Of a stretch of 64,000 bases of DNA, positions 1 to 9,727 are shown one piece after another. This DNA comes from Flavobacterium sp. CFS9. Lineage in GTDB: Bacteria; Bacteroidota; Bacteroidia; Flavobacteriales; Flavobacteriaceae. Where the stretch lies: the NCBI RefSeq assembly GCF_041154745.1, contig NZ_AP031573.1, positions 310,001 through 374,000 on the forward strand. The letters run 5' to 3'. Positions within the stretch are counted from its first letter, which is position 1; each line of letters begins with the position of its first letter. The notes under the pieces are model-generated. The model was not told where the DNA came from, made no database searches, and saw only the letters and a program-made list of their open reading frames with translations. The translations under genes were made by a program, and so were the position numbers.

Positions 1-1055
1 CAGAAGTTCAGCTTCTTTCTGAAAGTAAAAATGGGTGGTACAAAGTAAAATCCGACAATTTCTCTGAAGGTTATGTTCCTGAGCAATTTATTGCAACAAG
101 GTTAAACGCAAAAGATGTTAAAATAATTGACCCTGAAAATCCAATTATTGAAGGGAATGACAATTACTACGGCAGCAGCCATCTTTTTGTTTTAGTCGCC
201 GGTTTAAAAGCAAGAGCGCTCCCGGACAAAAACTCAAAAATCAGAGCTATTCTGTTCACCGGAGATCCTGTAGCGGTAAATTATTTCCCTAAAAATCCGG
301 ACGAATGGGTAAACATACAAGGTCACAGTGATCCCGAGTACGCACAATTTACACTTGGGAAATTCCTTGGAAAAAGACCCGATTTTAATTCTTTACTCAA
401 AGATTTTGATAAGCTGAATGTCAATGCGGTTGCAGAACGCAAAACAATTGGCGAACGAATTGTAGAATTGGCCTGGAACAGTGAAAATACAAAACTGGCG
501 CCTGCTTATCAAAGATATTATGAAGTTGTAAAACAATTAAACGACCCAAAACTTCTGGCCGATACGGAACTGAATATCGCTATTGCCAAAGGATTAGCTA
601 AAACCAAAAAACCAGAAGAAATTATAGCTTTCAGTAAAAAAGCGGAATTTGTTTTAAAAGGAATTAAAACCAAATCACTCTTTTTTTCGCAAAAAGATTT
701 AGTCAAAAGCTTTGGGAAACCTCCTAAAAAAGCAACAGTAAGCGACGAATGCGGCATTTACCTCAGTGAGCTCTTTTACTACTATCCGGATTTTGAAGTA
801 TCAGTAGACGAAAAGAAAAATCAGGCCGAAATAACAAAGGTTTTTATCAACGAAAACAACAAACTTGTTTTCAGCCCGACAGCTTCTCTGGATCATACTC
901 TGACCGAAAAAGCATTTATTGAAAAATACGGAACTTATATCGGTGCTTCCATGAAACACCCACATCTATACGCTATACAACTGGAAGACAGCGAATTTAG
1001 AATAGAATTCAGAGACGAAAAATTATTTACGATTGAAATAATCTTCTATTGCTGA
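1..1055 (+). CDS. SH3-domain protein, C-terminal part (5' end outside window)
   Basis: The reading frame is open from base 3 to the stop at 1053-1055, so the gene begins before the window. The internal TTG at 468 is not a start, because the frame continues upstream without a break. The first about 35 visible residues ([15 protein letters not shown]...GYVPEQFI) look like a bacterial SH3 domain, and a second SH3-like stretch follows ([15 protein letters not shown]...EWVNIQGH). The rest, rich in Lys and Glu, matches nothing I recognise. Bacterial SH3 domains usually bind peptidoglycan or other envelope ligands, so an envelope role is likely but unproven. The gene ends 50 bp before panB and on the same strand. 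Confidence 0.6.
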   Translation, partial: EVQLLSESKNGWYKVKSDNFSEGYVPEQFIATRLNAKDVKIIDPENPIIEGNDNYYGSSHLFVLVAGLKARALPDKNSKIRAILFTGDPVAVNYFPKNPDEWVNIQGHSDPEYAQFTLGKFLGKRPDFNSLLKDFDKLNVNAVAERKTIGERIVELAWNSENTKLAPAYQRYYEVVKQLNDPKLLADTELNIAIAKGLAKTKKPEEIIAFSKKAEFVLKGIKTKSLFFSQKDLVKSFGKPPKKATVSDECGIYLSELFYYYPDFEVSVDEKKNQAEITKVFINENNKLVFSPTASLDHTLTEKAFIEKYGTYIGASMKHPHLYAIQLEDSEFRIEFRDEKLFTIEIIFYC

Positions 1056-1105
1056 TTTCAATCTATAATTATTCAATACTTTTACACATTCAAAAAAACT
1101 CAAAA

Positions 1106-1924
1106 ATGTCAGTAGCAAAAAAAGATTATAAAAAAATCACCACAAAGTCATTAATCGAAATGAAAAGCAATGGAGAAAAAATCTCAATGCTTACAGCTTA
1201 CGATTTTACAATGGCAAAAATTGTTGATACCGCAGGAATCGATGTCATTCTGGTAGGCGACTCTGCATCAAACGTTATGGCAGGTCACGAAACGACATTG
1301 CCTATTACTTTAGATCAAATGATTTACCATGCCTCGTCTGTAGTTCGCGCTGTAGACAGAGCCTTAGTAGTGGTGGATTTACCTTTCGGAAGTTACCAGT
1401 CAGATCCAAAAGAAGCTTTGCGTTCTGCGATCAGAATCATGAAAGAAAGCGGCGGACATGCTGTAAAACTTGAAGGAGGAAAAGAAATTAAAGAATCTAT
1501 CAAAAAAATATTAAACGCAGGAATTCCGGTAATGGGGCATTTAGGTTTAACACCTCAATCGATCTATAAATTCGGAACCTACAGCGTTCGCGCAAAAGAA
1601 GATGAAGAAGCTGAAAAATTAATTGAAGATGCTAAACTTCTGGAAAAAATTGGTTGTTTTGGTATTGTTTTAGAAAAAATACCGGCACATTTAGCCGAAC
1701 AGGTAGCCAAAAGCATTTCTATTCCGGTAATCGGAATCGGAGCCGGTGGCGGTGTAGACGGACAAGTTCTGGTAATTCATGATATGTTAGGAATGAACAA
1801 TGAATTCAGTCCTCGTTTCTTACGTCGTTATTTAAACTTATACGAAGAAATGACACAAGCCATCAGTCAATATGCTGCCGATGTAAAATCAAAGGATTTT
1901 CCAAATTCAGGGGAACAATATTAA
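1106..1924 (+). CDS. panB: 3-methyl-2-oxobutanoate hydroxymethyltransferase
   Basis: Ketopantoate hydroxymethyltransferase transfers a hydroxymethyl group from methylene-tetrahydrofolate to 2-oxoisovalerate, the first committed step of pantothenate and CoA synthesis in the cytoplasm. The 272-residue protein has the family landmarks: [13 protein letters not shown] near the start, [12 protein letters not shown], the [10 protein letters not shown] segment, [15 protein letters not shown] and a late IPVIGIGAG motif. The frame is open from 1049, but the ATG at 1106 ([12 protein letters not shown]) gives the normal family N-terminus. Length is normal for PanB. An AGTCTAA-rich spacer and a four-helix-bundle gene separate it from the downstream pseudouridine synthase. 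Confidence 0.96.
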   Translation: MSVAKKDYKKITTKSLIEMKSNGEKISMLTAYDFTMAKIVDTAGIDVILVGDSASNVMAGHETTLPITLDQMIYHASSVVRAVDRALVVVDLPFGSYQSDPKEALRSAIRIMKESGGHAVKLEGGKEIKESIKKILNAGIPVMGHLGLTPQSIYKFGTYSVRAKEDEEAEKLIEDAKLLEKIGCFGIVLEKIPAHLAEQVAKSISIPVIGIGAGGGVDGQVLVIHDMLGMNNEFSPRFLRRYLNLYEEMTQAISQYAADVKSKDFPNSGEQY

Positions 1925-2061
1925 TTTAGACTTACTTAGACTGCTTAGATTTTTAGACCGGCTTAGACGCTAGACTTCTTAGAATCTGTGTATTTAAATA
2001 TTAAAAAAAAGCAAATCTAAAAATCTAAGCTTGTCTTATAAAACATTATTAACAATAAAGT
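1925..2061. repeat. Degenerate AGTCTAA/TTAGACT heptamer repeats
   Basis: The spacer after panB is built from short variants of TTAGACT followed by the reverse form AAATCTAAG. The same heptamers return at 2424-2474, after the next gene, so the four-helix-bundle gene is bracketed by them. The two orientations can pair and could act as a transcript end, but I see no clear rho-independent terminator. Confidence 0.55.
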
Positions 2062-2412
2062 ATGCATCAATTTAAAGAACTTCTAATATGGAAGAAAAGC
2101 AGGCTCTTCTGTTCAAAAATTTATAATGCAACTGCTAATTTTCCAAGTGAAGAGAAATTTGGGATAACAAATCAATTACGAAGGGCTTCTGTTTCGATTG
2201 CTTCAAATATAGCTGAAGGTTCTTCAAGAAATTCCAATAAAGAATTCGCACAATTTTTAGAAATCGCAATTGGTTCAGCATACGAAGTAGAAACACAACT
2301 TCTTATTTCATCCGATTTAGGTTTTATAAATGAAGAAGACATAACTGAATTAATCCCACTTTTAGAAGAAATAATTAAAATGACATCAAGATTCAGGACA
2401 ACCTTATTGTGA
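2062..2412 (+). CDS. Four-helix bundle protein (S23 / rRNA intervening-sequence family)
   Basis: The 116-residue protein matches the four-helix-bundle family first noted as an ORF in 23S rRNA intervening sequences. It starts with MHQFKELLIWKKSRLFCSKIY. The central FGITNQLRRASVSIASNIAEGSSR block is typical, followed by EFAQFLEIAIGSAYEVETQL. The molecular function of the family is unknown; a pentameric helical bundle is known for one member. It lies between panB and an rRNA/tRNA-type pseudouridine synthase and is flanked on both sides by AGTCTAA repeats, which suggests it was inserted as a unit with its repeats. That last point is inference. Confidence 0.9.
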   Translation: MHQFKELLIWKKSRLFCSKIYNATANFPSEEKFGITNQLRRASVSIASNIAEGSSRNSNKEFAQFLEIAIGSAYEVETQLLISSDLGFINEEDITELIPLLEEIIKMTSRFRTTLL

Positions 2413-2476
2413 AGTTCAAAAGTATCCAAGCAAATCTAAGCAAGTCTAAAATCTAAGAAGTCTAAGAGAGTCTAAA
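2413..2476. repeat. AGTCTAA repeat block, second flank
   Basis: Between the four-helix-bundle gene and the pseudouridine synthase, AAATCTAAG and AGTCTAA units occur about six times in about 50 bp, all in one orientation, directly up to the next start codon. It is the partner of the block at 1925-2061. Confidence 0.55.
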
Positions 2477-3166
2477 ATGAAAATCGTTTCTAATAAAAAC
2501 AACCTCCAAATCCTTCACGAAGACAATCACATCATTGTGGTCAACAAACGTGTGGGTGATATTGTACAAGGAGATAAAACAGGGGATAAACCTTTATCTG
2601 ATATTGTAAAAGAATATATTAAGGACAAATACAATAAACCCGGAGACGTTTTTCTGGGGGTGATTCATCGTCTGGACAGGCCTACAACGGGAATTGTTGT
2701 TTTTGCCAGAACCAGTAAAGCATTGTCACGTATGAACGAAATGTTCAGTAATCGTGAAACTCAAAAGACGTATTGGGCTGTTGTTAAAAATAAACCGCAG
2801 CAAAGCTCTGCGAAACTCGTTCATTATCTCAAAAGAAATGAGAAAAACAATACTTCAAAAGCACATTTAAAGGAAGTTCCGGACAGTAAACTGGCCAGTC
2901 TGGATTATACTGTTTTCAAAGAGCTTCAAAATTATGTGGCACTTGAAATCAATTTACATACCGGCCGTCATCATCAGATTCGTGCCCAGTTGGCTGCGAT
3001 TGGCTCTCCTATAAAAGGTGATTTAAAATATGGTTTTGATCGAAGTAATCCTGACGGAGGAATACATCTTCATGCCCGAAAATTAGTTTTTATACATCCC
3101 GTTTCTAAAGAAAATATCACGATAATCGCTCCTGTTCCCGACGAGACCATTTGGAATGCGATATGA
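2477..3166 (+). CDS. RluA-family RNA pseudouridine synthase
   Basis: This 229-residue protein isomerises uridine to pseudouridine in rRNA or tRNA. It has the RluA catalytic motif GVIHRLDRPTTGIVVFAR with the catalytic Asp at residue 67, the downstream KTYWAVV strand, and the HTGRHHQIRAQLAAIG motif near residue 165. There is no N-terminal S4 domain, so it resembles the short RluA/RluC-like members; the exact target base cannot be told from sequence. Length is usual for S4-less members. The start ATG at 2477 directly follows the repeat block, and no better start is visible. Confidence 0.9.
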   Translation: MKIVSNKNNLQILHEDNHIIVVNKRVGDIVQGDKTGDKPLSDIVKEYIKDKYNKPGDVFLGVIHRLDRPTTGIVVFARTSKALSRMNEMFSNRETQKTYWAVVKNKPQQSSAKLVHYLKRNEKNNTSKAHLKEVPDSKLASLDYTVFKELQNYVALEINLHTGRHHQIRAQLAAIGSPIKGDLKYGFDRSNPDGGIHLHARKLVFIHPVSKENITIIAPVPDETIWNAI

Positions 3167-3243
3167 TTTTATGATTTAATTGTTAAAATTTCAAGTTTTA
3201 TCGATTAACTTGCAGAAGCAAAAAATCAATCGGATTATACACT

Positions 3244-4572
3244 ATGGACTATAAAAACAACATTGCCTACAGGAAAGAAACGTTAAAGAAATTGTTGTAC
3301 AACATTCAGAAAAGCGAGGATTTGATTGTAAAAGCTTTGTACGATGATTTTAAAAAGCCTGAATTTGAAGCTGTTTTAACCGAAACCAACTATGTAATTT
3401 CGGATCTAAAGGATACCATTAAAAACATTAATAAATGGGCAAAACCAAAACGTGTTTTGCCTTCTCTGCTCAATTTTCCTTCTACCGATTATATTTTTAA
3501 AGAACCTTATGGAAATGTTTTGGTAATTGCTCCGTGGAATTACCCGTTTCAATTGGCTTTATGTCCTTTAATTTCAGCTGTAGCCGCCGGAAACAGAGTT
3601 GTTTTGAAACCTTCAGAACTGACGCCTCATACCTCAGCAGTAATTGCTAAAATTATTGAGAAGACCTTTCATGTCAAACATGTGGAAGTTATTGAAGGCG
3701 GTGTTGAAGTTTCTAACAAACTACTGGCACAGCGCTGGGATTATATTTTCTTCACCGGAAGTGTTGCTGTTGGAAAAATTGTAGCCAAAGCTGCTGCCGA
3801 AAATTTAACTCCCGTAACTTTAGAACTAGGTGGAAAAAACCCATGTATCATTGACGAAACTGCCAATTTAAAACTGGCCGCAAAACGAATCGTATGGGGA
3901 AAATTCATGAATGCCGGACAAACCTGTATTGCACCGGACTATATCCTGGTTCAGAAAAACATGAAAGTCAATTTTATTTCTTTTCTAATAGAAGAAATTC
4001 TAAAAGCCTACGGTAAAAAAATAGACAAATCTCCTGATTTTGCCCGCATCATCAATACCAAAAACTGGGTACGCCTAGACAGTATGATCGAACGTGAAAA
4101 GGTTATTTTTGGAGGAGAAACAGCTGCTGAAAAAAACTATATCTCCCCTACTTTAATTGAAGAACCCGCTTTGGACAGTCCGGTCATGAAAGAAGAAATA
4201 TTTGGCCCTATCCTTCCTATTCTGACTTACGAAACAGAAGCTGATATTCACAACGTGATCAGTCGTTATGAAAAACCTCTTGCCTTTTATGTCTTCAGTG
4301 AAAATAAAAATTTTGCTAAAAAACTAATTACTTCCCATTCCTTTGGAGGAGGCTGTATCAATGATACTGTGGTTCATTTCTCAAACAAAAGATTACCATT
4401 CGGAGGAGTTGGTCATAGTGGTATTGGTGCTTATCATGGTCAATTGAGCTTTGATATTTTTTCGCATCACAAAGCTGTCGTTAAAAAAGCAAACTGGCTC
4501 GATTTACCAATGCGTTACGCCCCCTACAAAGACAAACTGATATCCCTAAAACGTTTATTGAACTGGTTGTAA
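3244..4572 (+). CDS. NAD(P)-dependent aldehyde dehydrogenase (ALDH3-like)
   Basis: This enzyme oxidises aldehydes to acids. The 442-residue protein shows the ALDH hallmarks: VIAPWNYPFQL, the coenzyme-binding FFTGSVAVGK, VTLELGGKNP with the general base Glu194, and GQTC with the nucleophile Cys228. EEIFGPILPI and LPFGGVGHSGIG follow. It lacks the first about 30 residues of class 1/2 ALDHs and ends in an Arg/Lys-rich, partly hydrophobic tail, as in the ALDH3/fatty-aldehyde type. Medium- or long-chain aldehydes are a reasonable guess for the substrate. It stands alone, 77 bp after the pseudouridine synthase. Confidence 0.93.
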   Translation: MDYKNNIAYRKETLKKLLYNIQKSEDLIVKALYDDFKKPEFEAVLTETNYVISDLKDTIKNINKWAKPKRVLPSLLNFPSTDYIFKEPYGNVLVIAPWNYPFQLALCPLISAVAAGNRVVLKPSELTPHTSAVIAKIIEKTFHVKHVEVIEGGVEVSNKLLAQRWDYIFFTGSVAVGKIVAKAAAENLTPVTLELGGKNPCIIDETANLKLAAKRIVWGKFMNAGQTCIAPDYILVQKNMKVNFISFLIEEILKAYGKKIDKSPDFARIINTKNWVRLDSMIEREKVIFGGETAAEKNYISPTLIEEPALDSPVMKEEIFGPILPILTYETEADIHNVISRYEKPLAFYVFSENKNFAKKLITSHSFGGGCINDTVVHFSNKRLPFGGVGHSGIGAYHGQLSFDIFSHHKAVVKKANWLDLPMRYAPYKDKLISLKRLLNWL

Positions 4573-4698
4573 TGTCTAAAAAAAACAATTTCGCATTGTT
4601 TTCCAGATTTTCATATCAAATTGATTAAAAATATTATATTTACGGCGCATTAATTATTTAAAATTTCGTCGATATAAAATAATTCTACTCAACTGAAA

Positions 4699-5487
4699 AT
4701 GAAATCTACATCCGATCAGATCAAAGACATTAAAAATCATGGTTATACCTTAGATTTTTCAACTGTTTTCAATCATGCTTTTGAAAATTATAAAAAAATA
4801 GCCGTCTACGCGGGATTAATACTTTTAGTTTTTTCTGTATTCTTTGGACTTGTCGCTTATCTTGTAGTAGATGCTATTTTTAGCGTTGATAAATTGACAA
4901 AATTATACCTGCTTAACTTTCAGCCTCAAAATCTGTCTCAGATCAACATAATCATTTATGTTATGGCAACAGCCTTAGTATCGGCAATTATGAGCCCTTT
5001 TACAGCCGGATTTTTAAAAATGGCTGATTGTGCAGAAAAAGATCAGGAGTTCAATGTTTCTACGATCTTTTCGTATTACAAAAGCCGTCATTTTTCACAG
5101 ATTTTCCTCGCTACATTTTTAATTTCATTGTTTAGCGTTATCGTTACTACCTTTTTAGAAATTCAAAAATTAAATTCATTAGGATTAGTTTTTTCACTGG
5201 TGTTATCCTTTTTTACCTTTTTAACCATTCCGCTTATCGTATTTGGGAACTTAAAAGCAGTTGATGCCATTTCATCAAGTTTCCTCCTAATAAGTAGGCA
5301 GCCATTGATGTTTATAGCACTGATGATTACTATAGCTGGAGCTATGCTGGTTGGTCTTTGTGCATTTTGTATTGGGATAATCTTCACCATTCCTTTTAGC
5401 TACTCCATGACTTATGCCATATATTGCGCTATTATAAAAACGGATAAAGAAGATCCTATTGACGCTATCGGTCAGTCTGATTTTTAA
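4699..5487 (+). CDS. Multi-pass membrane protein of unknown function
   Basis: The 262-residue protein has a short polar N-terminus (MKSTSDQIKDIKNHGYTLDFSTVFNHAFENYKK is broken by no hydrophobic segment) followed by five or six hydrophobic helices. These lie near residues 35-60, 95-120, 140-160, 168-190, 205-230 and 230-245. This is the layout of the DUF975/glycerophosphodiesterase-membrane-domain type of integral protein common in Bacteroidota. I see no catalytic motif. It lies about 100 bp before the large hybrid kinase and on the same strand. Confidence 0.7.
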   Translation: MKSTSDQIKDIKNHGYTLDFSTVFNHAFENYKKIAVYAGLILLVFSVFFGLVAYLVVDAIFSVDKLTKLYLLNFQPQNLSQINIIIYVMATALVSAIMSPFTAGFLKMADCAEKDQEFNVSTIFSYYKSRHFSQIFLATFLISLFSVIVTTFLEIQKLNSLGLVFSLVLSFFTFLTIPLIVFGNLKAVDAISSSFLLISRQPLMFIALMITIAGAMLVGLCAFCIGIIFTIPFSYSMTYAIYCAIIKTDKEDPIDAIGQSDF

Positions 5488-5582
5488 AAAAATATAAAAT
5501 TTCAACTAAAAAAGAGTCTAACCTGCTCTGTTGAAATTTTCAAAATAAAAGATTTACTAAACCAAACATACCCCCGAATTCT

Positions 5583-8500
5583 ATGGTAGCGAACTATAGT
5601 CTTTTCAATTCGTTGATCCCAGGAGTTGCCATACTTGGTAATGCCCTGAAATCAATTATTACGAAGTGGTATGTCATCAATTCAGATATCATATTTTACA
5701 ACAACCCTAAGCTTATTATGTTAGGATTGTCGATGATTGCTTTTCTGACCCTTCTCGTATACCAATTCTTCCGGATCAAGACCAGAATTGGCTACTTCAT
5801 CGAAAGAAAACCGGAAACAGAGACCGTAAACAAAGAGTATCATCTCTATATTTTGTTCTTTGGTATTGCATTAATTGTAATCGAAATCATCAACGAAATT
5901 TTTAAAATCAGGCCAAAAAGTCTACTTTTAGTAAATGTAAGCATAGGTTTCTCAATGCTTTTATTTTATTTCATAATTGGCAAAATTGAGTTTTTAAGAG
6001 AGCGGGTTCAGTCGATATTTATTCTATCCTTCTTTGTTTATCTCTTTTATATCGGATACAATATCATCTATCGCACCAACGATATTATTCCTATAATTGC
6101 TTTTCTAATCTTCTTCTACTTCTCCTACAGCATCTTAAAACCCATAAAATTATACTGGTTCTTTGTCGGATTAGTTTTTACCTTTCTGATTACAACGGTT
6201 GTTTATCAATTAATTCCCGTAAAATCATCCATTATCTTAATCAACTACTGCGTTCTGATCTTCATTCTTAACCAGGTTAAATATGCTGTACTGTTAAACA
6301 ACAGCGATAATTTCCGATTCACTAATGAAATTGTACACAAAGGAAATTCGCTTACCATTGCCACGAACGAAAAAAACGAAGTCTTATTTTGCAGCGAAAC
6401 CATCACTTCTATTCTGGGATATTTACCGGAAGAAGTTATGGGAGCTAAATTTTGGAAGTTAACAAATGAGACCGATTATTCTGAAAACCTCAGCACTATA
6501 ACTCATGAAGAAGACAAGCTCTACATCAGGAAATTAAGAAGCAAAAACGGGGAATACAAATACATACAGTGGAAAGACAAAAGATTTTCCCAAGGTTTAA
6601 TTATTAGTATCGGTCAGGATGTTACAGAACAAATTACCGTACGCGATCAATACAAAAACCTGATTCAAACCGCTACAGATATCATTTTTGAAATTGATTC
6701 TGATGGCTATTTTACTTTTATCAATGACTTTGGATTTTCGATATTAGGATATTCTGAGAACGAAATTATCTCGCAGCATTATTCTAATTTCATTCATGAA
6801 AACTATCAGCGTAATGCCGTAGATTTCTATGAAAATTTGGAATTGAATGAAAATAATTTCCCCACCATTGAGATTCCTATTCTGAAGAAGAATGGGAAAA
6901 AACTTTGGATTTCGCAAAAAATTATTGTTCGAAAAAATGACCTTGGGCAAACAATTGGTTTTGCCGGAATAGCCCGCGATATTACCGAAATTAGAAATAT
7001 TGAGAACGACAAAAGAAAACGTCTGAAAAAAATCGAGTCGTATAACAATTCGATTAATAAACTCTCGACTACCGATTTTAGTCAATACGACAATTTAAAT
7101 ACGGTTATCGATTATATCATAAAAGAAGCAGCAATTGTAACCAAAACCAATCGGGTGAGCTTCTGGAAATGTCATAAAGACTTAATCAGCTGCAAGAATC
7201 TTTTCAGCATTGACAAACAGCATCTTAATGACAAAAATATATTGGACAAACAATCTTATCCAATTTATTTTGAAACACTTAAAAGCAAAGCAATCATCAA
7301 TGCTCCGGATGTTTTCAATAAGCTCGAGACATCCGAATTTCAAAAATTATACTTTACCAAAAACCACATCAAATCGATGCTGGATGTACCTATATTTTTA
7401 AACGGACAGCTTGTAGGAGTGGTTTGTTTTGAAAGTACCGAAGAAAAAAGAAACTGGGACAATGAGGATATCAATTACGCCCGTACCATTTCGGATGTAA
7501 TCTCATTGGCCATCTCCTCACAAATGCGTTTGGAAGCCGAAAAAAAATTAGAATTCAAAAGTCAGCTATTGTCAGCACTTTCCCTATGTACCGAGAAATT
7601 TCTGATGAGTAAATCTACTCAGGAAATGTTTCAGGAGACCTACAATTTAATTGGAAAAGCTGCCAAAGTAGATCATATGTACTACTACGAAAAAGATTTC
7701 ACAACAAATACTGTAAGTCAGAAATACAAATGGTCCAGACAAGGTATTGAGCATCAGATCACAAAATTACAACGATTAACAAAAGACCAGTTACACGAAA
7801 TTTACGAAGCTGCTCAGAACAAAAAAATCGTCAATACGCTTACCCGTAAACTAGACGATACTTTTTTCAAACAGCTGCTGATTGCCAATGAAATCAAATC
7901 GATTCTGATATTACCGCTGTACATCAACGATATTTTTACAGGATTCATAGGCTTTGACGATTGTACCAAAGAACGAAAATGGTCTGAAGAAGAAATTTAT
8001 ATCTTTCAGGTCCTGGCCAATAACATCTCATCGGCACTGGAAAGAAACCGAAACGAAACCAGGATTCTCGAAAGTGAGGAAAAATTCAAATTAATTGCCA
8101 ACAATATTCCCGGCACGGTATACTTGTCAAAATTTGATGCTTTCTCTACCAAAATATTCCTCAATGATGAAATTTTAAACCTTACCGGTTATTCCAAATC
8201 AGAGTTTATTGAAAACAATTTATCGTTTCTATCTCTTATTCACCCTGATGACAAAGATGAAGTGGTCAACAACCAAATTGACAATCTACAGAGCGGAATG
8301 CCGTTGCACAACGTCTATCGCATACGGCGGAAAACAGGTGAATTTATTTGGGTAGAGGAATTTGGAGACGTGATTAAAAAAGGGGATGAAATTGAATTTG
8401 TGGGTGGAATTTATTTCGACATTACCAACAAAAAAGAAAGCGAAGATGCTATAAAAGCCAAGCAGCTGGCCGAAGCAGCCAATAAATCCAAGTCTGATTT

Positions 8501-9635
8501 TCTGGCCAATATGTCGCATGAAATCAGGACTCCTTTGAATGGTATCATTGGTTTCACTCATTTACTGATGAATACCGGCCTTGAAGAAATTCAGGAAAAA
8601 TACATGACCACGATCAACCAGTCAGCACATTCGCTGTTGGATATCATAAACGATATTCTTGATTTCTCGAAAATCGAAGCAGGAAAACTGGAACTTTTTA
8701 TCGATTTATACGACATTAAAAAAGTACTCGGACAGGTTTTTGATCTAATCGTATACGAATCCAATCAAAAAAATCTGCAGTTAGAATTGAATGTTGCTCC
8801 CGATGTGCCCAAATACATCTGGACCGATATTGTGCGAATCAAACAAATCTTAATCAATCTGCTTTCAAACGCAGTTAAGTTTACCAACGAAGGTTCTATC
8901 AAACTCAATGTTTCTGTTTTAGAAAAAAGCGACAACAACAATTGCACTATCCGATTCTCAGTAGTGGATACCGGAATTGGAATTCTCGAAAAAAATCAGA
9001 AGAAAATCTTCAAAGCCTTTTCTCAGGAAGACAGCTCTACGACGAGAAAATTTGGAGGTACGGGATTAGGACTGACTATTTCAAATCAATTACTCGCTTT
9101 AATGGAAAGCCGTTTACAGCTGGAAAGTAAAATCGACAAAGGAAGTAATTTTTATTTTGACCTGAACTTAAAAACAAGCAATCAAAGCATTAGCGAGAAA
9201 TACAATACCGAACTTCAAAATACCGGTCTCGAACTAAATTCTGAAGACCCGATTTCAGATCAAAAAAATATTACTTTTCTGATTGTGGAAGACAATAAGG
9301 TTAACATGCTGCTTTTAAAAACCATCATCAAAAATCTGTACAGCGGCGCCTACATACACGAATGCGAAAATGGCTACGAAGCCGTAAGTCAATTTGAAAA
9401 CATCAATCCTGATTTGGTTTTTATGGATATTCAGATGCCTATTATGAACGGTTACGAAACTACAAGAGCCATCAGAAATACCATTATAGGAAAAGACATC
9501 CCAATCATTGCCGTAACAGCCGGTGCTGAAAAAGAGGAACGCAACAAATGTCTTTCTGCAGGAATGAATGACTACATCTCTAAACCCATCATGAAAGGCA
9601 GTGTCGAAGAAGCTTTGGTAAAATGGCTAAAATAA
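5583..9635 (+). CDS. Membrane hybrid sensor histidine kinase with PAS, GAF and REC domains
   Basis: This is a 1350-residue sensory kinase. About eight hydrophobic helices occupy residues 1-235. Two PAS regions follow (about 250-350 and 355-470; note DITEIRNIENDK), then two GAF domains (about 485-650 and 660-825) and a third PAS with its PAC (about 835-955). The HisKA box FLANMSHEIRTPLNGIIGF has the phospho-accepting His979. The HATPase_c domain has NLLSNAVKFTNEG, DTGIGI and GGTGLGLTIS motifs. The C-terminal receiver has acidic residues at VVEDNK-like IVEDNKVN and phospho-accepting Asp1282 in VFMDIQMP. No separate output regulator lies next to it. The signal is unknown; the GAF pair suggests small-molecule sensing in the cytoplasm. 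Confidence 0.93.
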   Translation: MVANYSLFNSLIPGVAILGNALKSIITKWYVINSDIIFYNNPKLIMLGLSMIAFLTLLVYQFFRIKTRIGYFIERKPETETVNKEYHLYILFFGIALIVIEIINEIFKIRPKSLLLVNVSIGFSMLLFYFIIGKIEFLRERVQSIFILSFFVYLFYIGYNIIYRTNDIIPIIAFLIFFYFSYSILKPIKLYWFFVGLVFTFLITTVVYQLIPVKSSIILINYCVLIFILNQVKYAVLLNNSDNFRFTNEIVHKGNSLTIATNEKNEVLFCSETITSILGYLPEEVMGAKFWKLTNETDYSENLSTITHEEDKLYIRKLRSKNGEYKYIQWKDKRFSQGLIISIGQDVTEQITVRDQYKNLIQTATDIIFEIDSDGYFTFINDFGFSILGYSENEIISQHYSNFIHENYQRNAVDFYENLELNENNFPTIEIPILKKNGKKLWISQKIIVRKNDLGQTIGFAGIARDITEIRNIENDKRKRLKKIESYNNSINKLSTTDFSQYDNLNTVIDYIIKEAAIVTKTNRVSFWKCHKDLISCKNLFSIDKQHLNDKNILDKQSYPIYFETLKSKAIINAPDVFNKLETSEFQKLYFTKNHIKSMLDVPIFLNGQLVGVVCFESTEEKRNWDNEDINYARTISDVISLAISSQMRLEAEKKLEFKSQLLSALSLCTEKFLMSKSTQEMFQETYNLIGKAAKVDHMYYYEKDFTTNTVSQKYKWSRQGIEHQITKLQRLTKDQLHEIYEAAQNKKIVNTLTRKLDDTFFKQLLIANEIKSILILPLYINDIFTGFIGFDDCTKERKWSEEEIYIFQVLANNISSALERNRNETRILESEEKFKLIANNIPGTVYLSKFDAFSTKIFLNDEILNLTGYSKSEFIENNLSFLSLIHPDDKDEVVNNQIDNLQSGMPLHNVYRIRRKTGEFIWVEEFGDVIKKGDEIEFVGGIYFDITNKKESEDAIKAKQLAEAANKSKSDFLANMSHEIRTPLNGIIGFTHLLMNTGLEEIQEKYMTTINQSAHSLLDIINDILDFSKIEAGKLELFIDLYDIKKVLGQVFDLIVYESNQKNLQLELNVAPDVPKYIWTDIVRIKQILINLLSNAVKFTNEGSIKLNVSVLEKSDNNNCTIRFSVVDTGIGILEKNQKKIFKAFSQEDSSTTRKFGGTGLGLTISNQLLALMESRLQLESKIDKGSNFYFDLNLKTSNQSISEKYNTELQNTGLELNSEDPISDQKNITFLIVEDNKVNMLLLKTIIKNLYSGAYIHECENGYEAVSQFENINPDLVFMDIQMPIMNGYETTRAIRNTIIGKDIPIIAVTAGAEKEERNKCLSAGMNDYISKPIMKGSVEEALVKWLK

Positions 9636-9727
9636 TACAAAACTAAATTCGGCTATTACGTCATTATTCCTAAAAAAAATATAAATTAGTACAACACAAA
9701 CCTTTACGAACTAAAATTCAAATTACT

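Noticed and set aside
1049..1105. Upstream start for panB
   Set aside because: The extra residues ([15 protein letters not shown]...) overlap the end of the previous gene and do not match the PanB N-terminus; the ATG at 1106 does.
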